In this document: piece after piece, positions 36,914 through 45,105 of the stretch
Layout of the letters: each line of letters opens with the position of its first letter
Position numbering within the stretch: position 1 is the first letter of the stretch
NCBI RefSeq assembly: GCF_913776295.1
Contig: NZ_CAJYOJ010000053.1
Span: forward strand, 1-64,000
Reading direction: 5' to 3'
DNA: 64,000 nucleotides
Source: an uncultured Pedobacter sp.
GTDB taxonomy: Bacteria > Bacteroidota > Bacteroidia > Sphingobacteriales > Sphingobacteriaceae
Notes under the pieces: model-generated
The model's database searches: none
The model's input: only the letters and a program-made list of their open reading frames with translations
What the model was told of the DNA's origin: nothing
Program-made: the position numbers and the translations under genes

Positions 36914-37627
36914 TTACTTTTTCTCCGTCAAAAGCTTTAGCGTATGATCTAAAGATTCCCTGTTGCCCCAGGCATCGTGTCCTGTGATAACAAATTTGGT
37001 ATCGGGATATTTCTGCTTTAATTTCTGGATGCTTTTTGGCCATTCTGCTAAATCTGCTTCTCTGATATAGCCCAGATTATCTGCTTCAGTGCTTTTAATT
37101 AAACAGCCGCCGAATAAAACTTTATCTTTTGGAAACCAGACCACTATATTGTCTTTGGTATGTCCCTTGCCGGCATAGTAAGTGCTTATTTTATATTGTC
37201 CAACTGTAAAAGTGGTATCATTGGTAAAAGTATAAGCCGCACGTGGCTCTTTGTTGGTTTTCAATAGCTCGTCGGTTAGTTTACTGGTATAGGTTTTTAT
37301 ACCTTTGCTTTTAAAAAAAGCCAAGCCACCCGCACGGTCGCCATGCGAATGTGTGGCAATAGCCAATACTACTTTTTGATGATGTTTGGCAGCGATAGAA
37401 TCTAAAAATTGCTGAAATTGTTTGGAATCCCAAGGTGCGTCAATTACCACAACTCCTCTGTTGGTCACCAGGTATACTGCATTAGCATCTGTTACAGCGC
37501 CATTATAAGTGTTATAAGTAGTGTAGGCATAAAGATCGCCGGTTAAATGTTTGATTTTTAATTTCGGATTTTGTGCGAAAGAGGCAAATGCAGATAAACC
37601 AAATAAAAAGGAAAGAAAATAACGCAT
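36914..37627 (-). CDS. Subclass B1 metallo-beta-lactamase
   Basis: 237 residues with a signal peptide (cleavage near ASFAQ). All zinc ligands of subclass B1 are present: H93, H95 and D97 in ATHSHGDRAGG, H156 in GKGHTKDNIVVWFP, C175 in FGGCLIKS and H217 in ITGHDAWGN. Lys178, which binds the substrate carboxylate, is also present. It probably hydrolyses penicillins, cephalosporins and carbapenems in the periplasm. It resembles the chromosomal B1 enzymes of Bacteroidota (IND/BlaB/CcrA-like). No mobile-element marks flank it. Confidence 0.93.
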   Translation of the reverse strand: MRYFLSFLFGLSAFASFAQNPKLKIKHLTGDLYAYTTYNTYNGAVTDANAVYLVTNRGVVVIDAPWDSKQFQQFLDSIAAKHHQKVVLAIATHSHGDRAGGLAFFKSKGIKTYTSKLTDELLKTNKEPRAAYTFTNDTTFTVGQYKISTYYAGKGHTKDNIVVWFPKDKVLFGGCLIKSTEADNLGYIREADLAEWPKSIQKLKQKYPDTKFVITGHDAWGNRESLDHTLKLLTEKK

Positions 37628-37692
37628 AAGGTAAAATTTAATAATTCTTTAAAATTAATGTCTTTAATGCAAACGAATAGCATTCATAGAAA

Positions 37693-38199
37693 TTACTTCA
37701 ATTCAATTTTCCAGCTTAACATATCATCAACTTCGCCCACATGGATAAAGTTATTCTTTTCTAAAATGGTGTAAGAGGCCACATTATCTTTTGTAGTAGC
37801 GGCAAAAATCGATTTCACTTTGGGCTGTTCCCGGGCCCAAGCAATTAATCTGCCAATGGCTTCAGTCATAAATCCTTTACCTCTAAATTCTTCATAAGTA
37901 CCATAACCGATCTCGATCTCGCCATTTTGATCAGGCTCACCCACAAAACAGATATCACCTACCATTCTGTGGTCTGGTTTCGATATAATCGTCCATAAGG
38001 TATGATATAAATAATCCTTATCCTGATCAGATACGTTAGGTAAAATCGTTTGTTTCAATGCCTCCTGAAGCGAAGGGGAAATATTTTTCTTAGTCGGTAA
38101 TAGGCCAAATTCTTGTTCTAAAGAATGATCATCCTTAATATACTTTAACAGCTGATCATGTGTTAATGGTTTCAAAATGAGGCGTTCTGTTTCTATCAT
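37693..38199 (-). CDS. GNAT acetyltransferase, RimJ/RimL-like
   Basis: 168 residues beginning MIETERLILKPLTHDQL, the typical RimJ/RimL entry strand. Motif A is EIGYGTYEEFRGKGFMTEAI and motif B covers ATTKDNVASYTILEKNNF. It may acetylate protein N-termini or small molecules. It is monocistronic. Confidence 0.9.
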   Translation of the reverse strand: MIETERLILKPLTHDQLLKYIKDDHSLEQEFGLLPTKKNISPSLQEALKQTILPNVSDQDKDYLYHTLWTIISKPDHRMVGDICFVGEPDQNGEIEIGYGTYEEFRGKGFMTEAIGRLIAWAREQPKVKSIFAATTKDNVASYTILEKNNFIHVGEVDDMLSWKIELK

Positions 38200-38313
38200 A
38201 CCCGTTTGCTTATAAAGGCTAATCTATACTTTGTACTTTTGAATAAGTGAAATTTTACGAGAAGTTTTGGTTAAGTCATCATATTACAGCCTTTTTTAAA
38301 ATACTTCAGGTGG

Positions 38314-38910
38314 TTAATAAACTCTAATTACCTGGCCCGTAATAATACCCAATACACTTTTTTCATAAGCTTTAATTACCTTTTCCATGGTAACCGGAAT
38401 CTCTCCGGGGAAAGAGTCAAAGTAGGCAGGCGAATCTTCAACTACGTTAGGACTGACGGCATTGATGCGGATGCCGTTTCCAAGTTCCGGAGCGGCCGCT
38501 GTGATAAAAGCATTTAAGCCTCCGTTTATGGTACTCAATACCGAACCTGCGGCCACGGGGTTTTCGGCTAATATACCTGAAGTTAATGTGAATGATCCGC
38601 TTTTGTTGATATAATGCTGGCCAATTAATACCAGGTTAATCTGTCCCAACAATTTATCCAGCAGACCACCTTTAAATACTTCACCCGTTAGTTGACTTAC
38701 AGGGGCAAATGGGCCTTTCCCGCTCGTACTGATCAGGGCATCAAAAGACCCGATCTGCTCAAACATATTTTTAATCGATGCTTCATTGGTTATGTCAACC
38801 TGGACATCGCCTTTGGTATTTCCAACACGGATGATTTCGTGTTTTTGCGAAAAATTTTCAGCTACTCTTTTACCTAATGTGCCTGTAGCACCTACAATGA
38901 TTATTTTCAT
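38314..38910 (-). CDS. Short-chain dehydrogenase/reductase
   Basis: 198 residues, shorter than the classical 250. The NAD(P)-binding start is GATGTLGKRVAENF, and the mid-protein motif STSGKGPFAP replaces the usual NNAG. TLTSGILAENP and STINGGLNAFI follow in the Ser/Tyr/Lys region, where the Tyr of YxxxK is not evident. It may be a reduced or atypical SDR. Confidence 0.85.
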   Translation of the reverse strand: MKIIIVGATGTLGKRVAENFSQKHEIIRVGNTKGDVQVDITNEASIKNMFEQIGSFDALISTSGKGPFAPVSQLTGEVFKGGLLDKLLGQINLVLIGQHYINKSGSFTLTSGILAENPVAAGSVLSTINGGLNAFITAAAPELGNGIRINAVSPNVVEDSPAYFDSFPGEIPVTMEKVIKAYEKSVLGIITGQVIRVY

Positions 38911-38973
38911 TTAAGTCTGTTCAACATGTATATCATCATTAAACGTCAGCTGTATTGAAATGTTTGTCTAAAC

Positions 38974-40116
38974 TCAATCTTGCAATACCGATTCGGCTTT
39001 AAGGTCGGTAATGAGCAGGTCGATGTGCGATTGCGTGACATTTGGCATGCAGATGATATGCGAATTTCCATGCTCAGCTGCAAGCTGCCATTTTTTGCAT
39101 ATTTCTGCTGAAGGAGTAGGGAAGTTGACGGTGATGGCATTGGTATTCCGCCAGGCTGAGATGCCTAACGCTTTAAGTTTTTGTTCAGTGTAAGCGGCAG
39201 TTGCTAAACTGTGCATGGCTCTGTTTTTTAAACCTGCTATGCCCAAATGTTTAATGGTGTACCATAAAAATAAGGGGCTATGGCCATTTCTTGATCCCGT
39301 AATGGTTGTATCAATATTTCCAATATAAGCCACAGAACGGGCGATCCGATCACGGTTTGATTTTTTGGCTAATACTACGCCACAAGGCATCGGTGAACCA
39401 AAAAACTTATGACCGCTAATAGCGATACTGTCTGCACCATCTTCAAAATCAAAGGCAGGCCTTGGTTCAATTAGTGCGCTGTAGGTGCCAGAAAGTGCCG
39501 CGTCAGCGTGAATATAATAATGTTGGATGGCCAGTTTTTTCAAAATGGCTTTAATTTTGCCTACATCATCACGTGCTTCAGTCATGGTGGTGCCAATATT
39601 GGCCATAATAATAACAGGCATGTGGCGGTTCATTCTAATGGTATACTCCAGATCCTTATAGTCAATTTCTCCGTTTGCAAGCGTGCGGATCACAATATTG
39701 GGCATATTGAGTAAATGCAGGTTTTTCTGCACACTGTAGTGCGTAGCTTCTGAGTAATAGGTCATTCCTTTAGGATGTAACTCACGGGCAAGGTACAAGC
39801 CATAAAGATTACCTTCAGAACCACCATTGGTTACATAGCCCCACCAATTATCAGCCGGTGCACGAAAAAGCTCGGCAAAAAATTGCACTACTTCTTTTTC
39901 CAGTTCGCGTGAACCTACACCATAAGTAGAGTTAACGAAGGGATCACCCAGGTTATTCATCGGGTATTTTAAGAAGTCGGAAAGCGGCTGGTAATCAAAA
40001 TCTTTAGCCACAGGGTAACCTAAAAATAAATCGGTTTGTTGCTTAACTTTTTCCAGAAGGTCTTTTAATACTTTTTGATCTTTTCCTGCTAATTTGCTCG
40101 CTTCCATAAATGACAT
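38974..40116 (-). CDS. hdc: Histidine decarboxylase (PLP-dependent)
   Basis: 380 residues, group II PLP decarboxylase. The PLP lysine is K237 in AISGHKFFG; D205 (HADAALSGTY) and H126 (ATHYSV) complete the cofactor site. The length (about 380) and the GNIDTTITGSRNGHSP segment fit bacterial PLP-type histidine decarboxylase rather than the larger aromatic-amino-acid or glutamate enzymes. It converts histidine to histamine and CO2. No histidine/histamine exchanger is adjacent. A TAAATTTG box lies 10 nt before the ATG. Confidence 0.88.
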   Translation of the reverse strand: MSFMEASKLAGKDQKVLKDLLEKVKQQTDLFLGYPVAKDFDYQPLSDFLKYPMNNLGDPFVNSTYGVGSRELEKEVVQFFAELFRAPADNWWGYVTNGGSEGNLYGLYLARELHPKGMTYYSEATHYSVQKNLHLLNMPNIVIRTLANGEIDYKDLEYTIRMNRHMPVIIMANIGTTMTEARDDVGKIKAILKKLAIQHYYIHADAALSGTYSALIEPRPAFDFEDGADSIAISGHKFFGSPMPCGVVLAKKSNRDRIARSVAYIGNIDTTITGSRNGHSPLFLWYTIKHLGIAGLKNRAMHSLATAAYTEQKLKALGISAWRNTNAITVNFPTPSAEICKKWQLAAEHGNSHIICMPNVTQSHIDLLITDLKAESVLQD

Positions 40117-40260
40117 GATTTGCAGGCAAATTTACTTAAAACAGAATATGATATTGATTATTATGTTTAAATAAGAATATTATATTATTTTATGTTTATT
40201 AATTAAAATATAATTTTAAATCGGTAAGTTAATCATATAGCCGAAACATATAAAATACGG

Positions 40261-41868
40261 CTATTGAAGGTTAAGGAGTGCTTGCCTTACCGCATTGTCG
40301 GTTTGGTTTACAGCCTTATAATAGCCTACATCGCCCAGATAATAGCGACACAATAAAGCTTTAAGATCGTTTAAGATCACATTTTTTGAATTGTACAATT
40401 GAAAGCGATCTATGGCTATGTTTTTGCGTTGAAGAAATCCGATAAAATCCTTAAAATCGTTGTCATTTATCGTAAAGATATTAATGTTCTGTTCTACAAA
40501 ACTGGCGCTGTATTTATTTGTAAGTACATTAAACACGTAATCCGAAAGTATTTTTTTGCTAACTAAATTGCTGTAAAACTTATTATAGCCATTGGTGTCC
40601 AATTTTACAAATATATCTGGCTGGATTCCGCCAACCGGTCTGACTTTTTTGCTCGGTTGAATATTTACTCCTTCGGCTTTCTCGATAGAATCCTGGAAAG
40701 AAGTACGGTCTCCTGTAAGTTCCCCGTCCATCATCCGTTCGTCTAACTCATGTTTATAAGCGTCATAACCTTTTTTATACGATTTTTGGATACTTCTGCC
40801 GGATGGTGTATAATATCGTGCGATAGTTAAATTCAGTGCAGAGCCATCGCCAAAAGCAAATTGCTCTTGTACCAGACCTTTACCAAAAGAACGGCGGCCA
40901 ACAATAATTCCACGGCCTAAATCTTGTATAGCTCCGGCTACAATCTCGCTGGCCGAAGCGGTATTTTCATTAATCAAAACAGCCAGTTTGCCATTTTGGA
41001 AAGATCCGGTTCCGGTAGAAAAATAATCGGTGCGTGGCTCATGCTTTCCCTGTGTATACACAATGAGTTTGTTCTCGCCCAAAAACTGATCTGCCAGACC
41101 TGTAGCTGCGGTAAAATAACCACCTCCGTTATCGCGTAAATCGAGAATCAATTTTTTCATGCCCTTCGCCTTCAGGTTATTGGCTGCAGCAGCGAAATCA
41201 TTATCTGTATTGGCGCCGAATTTACTGATCCTCACATAACCGGTTTCGTTGTTAATCATATAAGCGGCATCAATGCTGCTGATGTTTACTTTGCCACGGG
41301 TAACCATAATGCGGTTGCTCTGTGATGCGCCCGGGTGTAAAAGCACTACGCTTACCCCGGTTCCGGATTTGCCTTTAAAACGACCGGAAAGCTGATCTTT
41401 AGGTAGGTTTCGTCCGCTCACTACAGCAGTATCAATACTTAGGATTTTATCGCCCAGTTTAATTCCTGCCTGGTATGCTGGTCCATCCTTCACTACACCC
41501 GTAACCATCATGGTATCGTTAAGCATATAATATTCTATACCTACACCTTCGAAATTTCCTTCCAGGTTATCGGTCATATCCTGCGCATCGGTTGGTGGAA
41601 GGTAAACGCTATGCGGATCTAGCTGGTGCAGAACACTATCTATCGGTAAATTCTGAAGTGAATCGGTATTGATGTCATCAACATAATTACCGTTGATGAT
41701 ATGTAAGATTTCGCTTAGTTTTTCATCGCTGTTCTGAGCAAGCTGAGGATTTTTTTTAACGCCAAAGCCTTGATCTTTAATGAATTTGATGCCCAAAAAC
41801 ATGCCTACTATCAAGATAACAGAATAGCTTAAGGCGATGAGTATGTTGTTTCTGGTATTTTTTTTCAT
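40261..41868 (-). CDS. S41 family C-terminal processing protease
   Basis: 535 residues with an N-terminal membrane anchor (ILIALSYSVILIVGMFLGI). The PDZ domain covers about 90-180 (GVVKDGPAYQAGIKLGDKIL). The catalytic domain has the Ser in ENTASASEIVAGAI and the Lys in GRRSFGKGLVQ, plus LDLRDNGGGYFTAA. The long C-terminal tail (about 400-535) is common in Bacteroidota forms. It probably trims or degrades periplasmic proteins. TAAATTTG at 41880-41887 is a likely promoter box. Confidence 0.94.
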   Translation of the reverse strand: MKKNTRNNILIALSYSVILIVGMFLGIKFIKDQGFGVKKNPQLAQNSDEKLSEILHIINGNYVDDINTDSLQNLPIDSVLHQLDPHSVYLPPTDAQDMTDNLEGNFEGVGIEYYMLNDTMMVTGVVKDGPAYQAGIKLGDKILSIDTAVVSGRNLPKDQLSGRFKGKSGTGVSVVLLHPGASQSNRIMVTRGKVNISSIDAAYMINNETGYVRISKFGANTDNDFAAAANNLKAKGMKKLILDLRDNGGGYFTAATGLADQFLGENKLIVYTQGKHEPRTDYFSTGTGSFQNGKLAVLINENTASASEIVAGAIQDLGRGIIVGRRSFGKGLVQEQFAFGDGSALNLTIARYYTPSGRSIQKSYKKGYDAYKHELDERMMDGELTGDRTSFQDSIEKAEGVNIQPSKKVRPVGGIQPDIFVKLDTNGYNKFYSNLVSKKILSDYVFNVLTNKYSASFVEQNINIFTINDNDFKDFIGFLQRKNIAIDRFQLYNSKNVILNDLKALLCRYYLGDVGYYKAVNQTDNAVRQALLNLQ

Positions 41869-42058
41869 TGGCGCTACTGCAAATTTATGAAAATTAGCGG
41901 GTTGATATATTTTTTAACTGCATTTTCATGTCTTTTGTTTATAATATTTAACATTAAATAACACCTGGTACCGTTGGTTAAAATTAATAGCAGATATTTT
42001 TTAGATTTTTAGCCTAGTTTTTAAAAAGAATTTACCGAATTTTATCAAAATTAAATTT

Positions 42059-42862
42059 ATGAATAGAGTTACCGAGCAAGAATCTAACTATAACCACATT
42101 GATCAGATGTCGGTATTGGAAGTTTTGCAGGGCATTAATAACGAAGATAAAACTGTCGCATTCGCGGTTGAAAAATCTTTGCCTCAAATCGAGAAGTTAA
42201 CATCGGCCGTGGCCAGGCGAATGAAAAAAGGCGGTCGCCTCTTTTATATTGGTGCAGGGACCAGCGGTCGCTTAGGTGTAGTAGATGCCTCAGAATGTCC
42301 GCCTACTTACGGTGTGCCCTTTGATTGGGTTGTTGGGATTATCGCCGGCGGAGATACTGCGATTAGAAGAGCAGTAGAATTTGCTGAAGACGACGCGGAG
42401 CAGGCCTGGAAAGACCTACAGGAATTTGAGATCAATGAAAAGGACTGTTTGGTTGGCCTGGCAGCATCAGGTACTACTCCCTATGTGGTTGGCGGATTAA
42501 AAACGGCACGTAAGCATGGAGTTTTGACAGGCTGCATTGTTTGTAACACCGGTGGACCTATTGCCGCAGCCTCGGATTTTCCGGTTGAGGTGGTGGTTGG
42601 CCCTGAATTTATTACCGGCTCTACCCGCATGAAATCTGGTACAGCGCAGAAAATGGTATTAAACATGTTGAGTACCACAGTTATGGTTCAACTGGGGCGT
42701 GTAGTTGGCAATAAAATGGTCGATATGCAGTTAACTAATCATAAGCTGGTCGACCGTGGTACACAAATGGTGGCCAACGAACTGAACATTGGCTACGATG
42801 AAGCAGCTGAATTGTTAACCCGTTATGGAAGTGTACGTAAAGCGGTGGAAGCAGGACATTAA
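42059..42862 (+). CDS. murQ: N-acetylmuramic acid 6-phosphate etherase
   Basis: 267 residues, SIS fold. Motifs are FYIGAGTSGRLGVVDASECPP (sugar-phosphate binding and catalytic Glu), GIIAGGDTAIRRAVEFAEDD and TGSTRMKSGTAQKMVLNM. It cleaves the lactyl ether of MurNAc-6-phosphate to GlcNAc-6-phosphate and D-lactate in cell-wall recycling. Confidence 0.97.
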   Translation: MNRVTEQESNYNHIDQMSVLEVLQGINNEDKTVAFAVEKSLPQIEKLTSAVARRMKKGGRLFYIGAGTSGRLGVVDASECPPTYGVPFDWVVGIIAGGDTAIRRAVEFAEDDAEQAWKDLQEFEINEKDCLVGLAASGTTPYVVGGLKTARKHGVLTGCIVCNTGGPIAAASDFPVEVVVGPEFITGSTRMKSGTAQKMVLNMLSTTVMVQLGRVVGNKMVDMQLTNHKLVDRGTQMVANELNIGYDEAAELLTRYGSVRKAVEAGH

Positions 42863-42960
42863 AAATGAGAGAATGATAAATGAGTAGCTGAAGATTGATG
42901 TGATGCAGAAAGGATCTTAACATTCACTCATTCAAAACTCAATTCTTCAATAATTAAAAA
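42863..42960. repeat. Self-complementary low-complexity spacer after murQ
   Basis: Left words AGAATGATAAATGAGT and GAAGATTGA are answered by ACTCATTCAAAACTCAATTC and TTCTTCAATAATT on the right. Confidence 0.55.
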
Positions 42961-42964
42961 AAGT

Positions 42965-43531
42965 ATGCACGAGATTGAGCCTTATTACCAGTGGAGAGAT
43001 GATTATATTTCGGCAGAAGATGAGCGTTCGCCATTTTACAATACCGAATATTCGGAACTTTACTTCGATAAGCAGATTTATAACTTTTTGCTGCACCCGC
43101 AGTGGGATGAATTTGGCTCGAATACCTTATACATGAAGGTATTGTATGCTGATTATGATCGAAGTTACGTCATTATAGAATTTATAGGGGAGTGGAACGA
43201 CGCCATTAATAATGATATCATGTTGCTGAAACGCGATATTTTGGAGATGATGATGGATGAAGGGCTTAATAAATTTATCCTGATCGGTGAAAATGTACTG
43301 AATTTTCATGCATCAGATGATAGCTATTATGAAGAATGGTTTCAGGAAGTGGAAGATGGCTGGATTGTTGGGGTGAATTTTCAGGAACACGTGATCAGCG
43401 AATTCCGTGATAACAGCATTGATTACTACATTAACTTTGGCGGTGCATTCGATAATCTGCCATGGCGTACGCTAAAACCATTACAGTTTTTTAAAAAAGT
43501 TGAAGAACTGCTGACAAAAAGATTGAACTAA
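42965..43531 (+). CDS. Conserved hypothetical protein
   Basis: 188 residues, acidic, soluble, rich in Tyr/Trp/Asp (YYQWRDDYISAEDERSPF). No family is recognised. It is preceded by the self-complementary spacer after murQ and starts 5 nt after that spacer. No operon link can be shown. Confidence 0.8.
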   Translation: MHEIEPYYQWRDDYISAEDERSPFYNTEYSELYFDKQIYNFLLHPQWDEFGSNTLYMKVLYADYDRSYVIIEFIGEWNDAINNDIMLLKRDILEMMMDEGLNKFILIGENVLNFHASDDSYYEEWFQEVEDGWIVGVNFQEHVISEFRDNSIDYYINFGGAFDNLPWRTLKPLQFFKKVEELLTKRLN

Positions 43532-43552
43532 GTTTTTATTTTAGAGTTTATA

Positions 43553-43785
43553 ATGCCTACGTTATTTATAATTTTTGGACTGCGTTTCTTTTTTATTCAA
43601 ATGATCATTTGCCGATACACGTACATGTCAGAAATGCAGATGGTGAGGCTAAATTTGAAGTTGAAGAAGTTAAACTTGTCAGTAATAAGGGGCTGAAGAA
43701 CAAAGATATAAATCTTGCACAATCTTTGATAGAAGAGAATAAAGAAATTATTATTGCAAAGTGGCACGAATATCATGGAAAATAA
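43553..43785 (+). pseudogene. DUF4160 protein interrupted by a -1 frameshift at a six-T run
   Basis: The ATG at 43553 gives MPTLFIIFGLRFFF, then the frame changes. Reading one base back at the T run (43589-43594), the frame continues YSNDHLPIHVHVRNADGEAK to a stop at 43783-43785. The joined 77-residue product is a full DUF4160 protein. The run is C-TTT-TTT, on which a -1 slip restores the frame. One T deletion would also explain it. The stop overlaps the DUF2442 start. Confidence 0.8.
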
Positions 43786-43990
43786 AATAAAAGTGTGGTT
43801 TGAAAATAATCGAATCTTCATTAAGACGTTAAAAGGAGAAAGTAAAAGCCATCCCTTAAGCTGGTTTCCAAAACTATTAAACGCGAGTGAAGAGGAGCGA
43901 GAGGATTATACCATTTCACCTTTTGGAATACATTGGGAGAAAATAGATGAAGATTTAAGTTTTGAAGGTTTTACTTCTTTCTACAAATAA
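43775..43990 (+). CDS. DUF2442 domain protein
   Basis: 71 residues from the ATG at 43775 (MENKIKV), which overlaps the end of the DUF4160 frame. Motifs ESKSHPLSWFPKLLNASEEER and ISPFGIHWEKIDEDLS are typical of DUF2442. DUF4160/DUF2442 pairs are frequent as small two-gene units, sometimes suspected to be toxin-antitoxin-like; function is unproven. Confidence 0.85.
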   Translation: MENKIKVWFENNRIFIKTLKGESKSHPLSWFPKLLNASEEEREDYTISPFGIHWEKIDEDLSFEGFTSFYK

Positions 43991-44009
43991 TTGCTAAAAT
44001 AAATTTAAA

Positions 44010-44753
44010 ATGGAACAACAAAATTATCAATATCAAGACAACAGTGTTTTCGTTCAGGAACGATCTGTTTCTAAAAAATTCTTTGCCAACGTTTTCTTAT
44101 GGATGTTTGTGGCGTTAAGTTTATCTACAATCGCTGCCTTTTATATTTCTAATAGCGAGCCTGCTTTGCACGCATTGATCAATTTCGAAACCGGACAAAG
44201 AACGGGTTTAGGTTATGTAGCCATGTTTGCACCATTAGGCCTAGTTCTGCTAATGGGTGCTGGTTTTAACAAATTATCTTACGGAGCCCTTTTAGGGGTT
44301 TTTGTGCTTTTCTCGGTACTTTTAGGTGTTAGTTTAAGTTTTATTCTGCTTATTTATACCGGTGCATCTGTAATTACCTGTTTTGCTGCTGCAGCCGGAA
44401 TATTTGGAATTATGGCATTTATGGGATACACCACTAATATTGATTTAAGTAAATTTGGCCCGATTTTAATGGTAGGAGTAGCAGGCTTATTCATTGCCAG
44501 TATTCTTAATATGTTTATTAAAAGTGAGCAGTTTAGCTTGATCATGGCTTTTATAGGTATTGCAGTGTTTACAGCGTTAACAGCTTACGATGTTCAGAAA
44601 ATTAAAAGAATTGGAATGGGGATTCAAGAAAGCGGAGAAGCTATTCCCGAGGCTGATACTAAGAAATTAGCTATAATGGCTGCTTTGAATTTATATCTTG
44701 ATTTTATCAACATTTTCCTCTTCTTACTACGTATTTTCGGTAGCAGAAGATAG
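44010..44753 (+). CDS. Bax inhibitor-1/YccA-family membrane protein
   Basis: 247 residues with seven hydrophobic helices. Family motifs are FLWMFVALSLSTIAAFYIS at the N-terminus and ALTAYDVQKIKRIG near residue 195, then ALNLYLDFINIFLFLLRIFG. These proteins act as pH-dependent calcium leak channels or membrane stress regulators in other organisms; the role here is unknown. Confidence 0.95.
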   Translation: MEQQNYQYQDNSVFVQERSVSKKFFANVFLWMFVALSLSTIAAFYISNSEPALHALINFETGQRTGLGYVAMFAPLGLVLLMGAGFNKLSYGALLGVFVLFSVLLGVSLSFILLIYTGASVITCFAAAAGIFGIMAFMGYTTNIDLSKFGPILMVGVAGLFIASILNMFIKSEQFSLIMAFIGIAVFTALTAYDVQKIKRIGMGIQESGEAIPEADTKKLAIMAALNLYLDFINIFLFLLRIFGSRR

Positions 44754-44777
44754 ATCTTATAACAGAATAATATTCTT

Positions 44778-44815
44778 AAGGCCGTGCAGAATTGCATGGC
44801 CTTTGTAATTTTATT
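44778..44815 (+). terminator. Terminator after the Bax-inhibitor gene
   Basis: AAGGCCGTGCA pairs with TGCATGGCCTT over 11 bp (one G-T) around GAAT, then TGTAATTTTATTT. Confidence 0.8.
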
Positions 44816-44870
44816 TGGCGGCAAAGCGATATTTTTTGGAATTGATCATGCTTTGTTGCATTTTTGTACG

Positions 44871-44970
44871 CTTATTAAGAAAGACGGAGGGATTAGACCC
44901 AACGAAGTCTTAGCAACCTGTAGCCTACAAGGTGCTAAATTCTATTCTGCAAATAGCGGAAACAGATAAG
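44871..44970 (+). ncRNA. SAM-I riboswitch (S box)
   Basis: P1 CTTATTAAG pairs with the end at CAGATAAG. The core has GACGGAGGGATTAGACCCAA, GAAGTCTTAGCAACC, AAGGTGCTAAATTC and GCGGAAACAG, all conserved S-box elements. It lies 136 nt before the metH ATG and should switch metH off when SAM is plentiful. No typical terminator hairpin follows, so control may be at translation or through the fold-back spacer between. Confidence 0.92.
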
Positions 44971-45008
44971 TTTAGGATTACGATTCACGTACCAACTTTT
45001 TCAATAAG

Positions 45009-45100
45009 CCTTTAGAGACTCGAGAAAGTAGATTTGAGATTTTAGACATTACGTCTAATCCATTCTCATATCTAACCTCTCATATCTCAAATCTTACAAC
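45009..45100. repeat. Self-complementary spacer between SAM riboswitch and metH
   Basis: AGATTTGAGAT (45030-45040) pairs perfectly with ATCTCAAATCT (45084-45094), and TTAGAC with GTCTAA inside. It carries extra copies of the CTCATATCT word. It ends 6 nt before the metH ATG, so it would cover the ribosome-binding region. Confidence 0.75.
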
Positions 45101-45105
45101 AGCAA

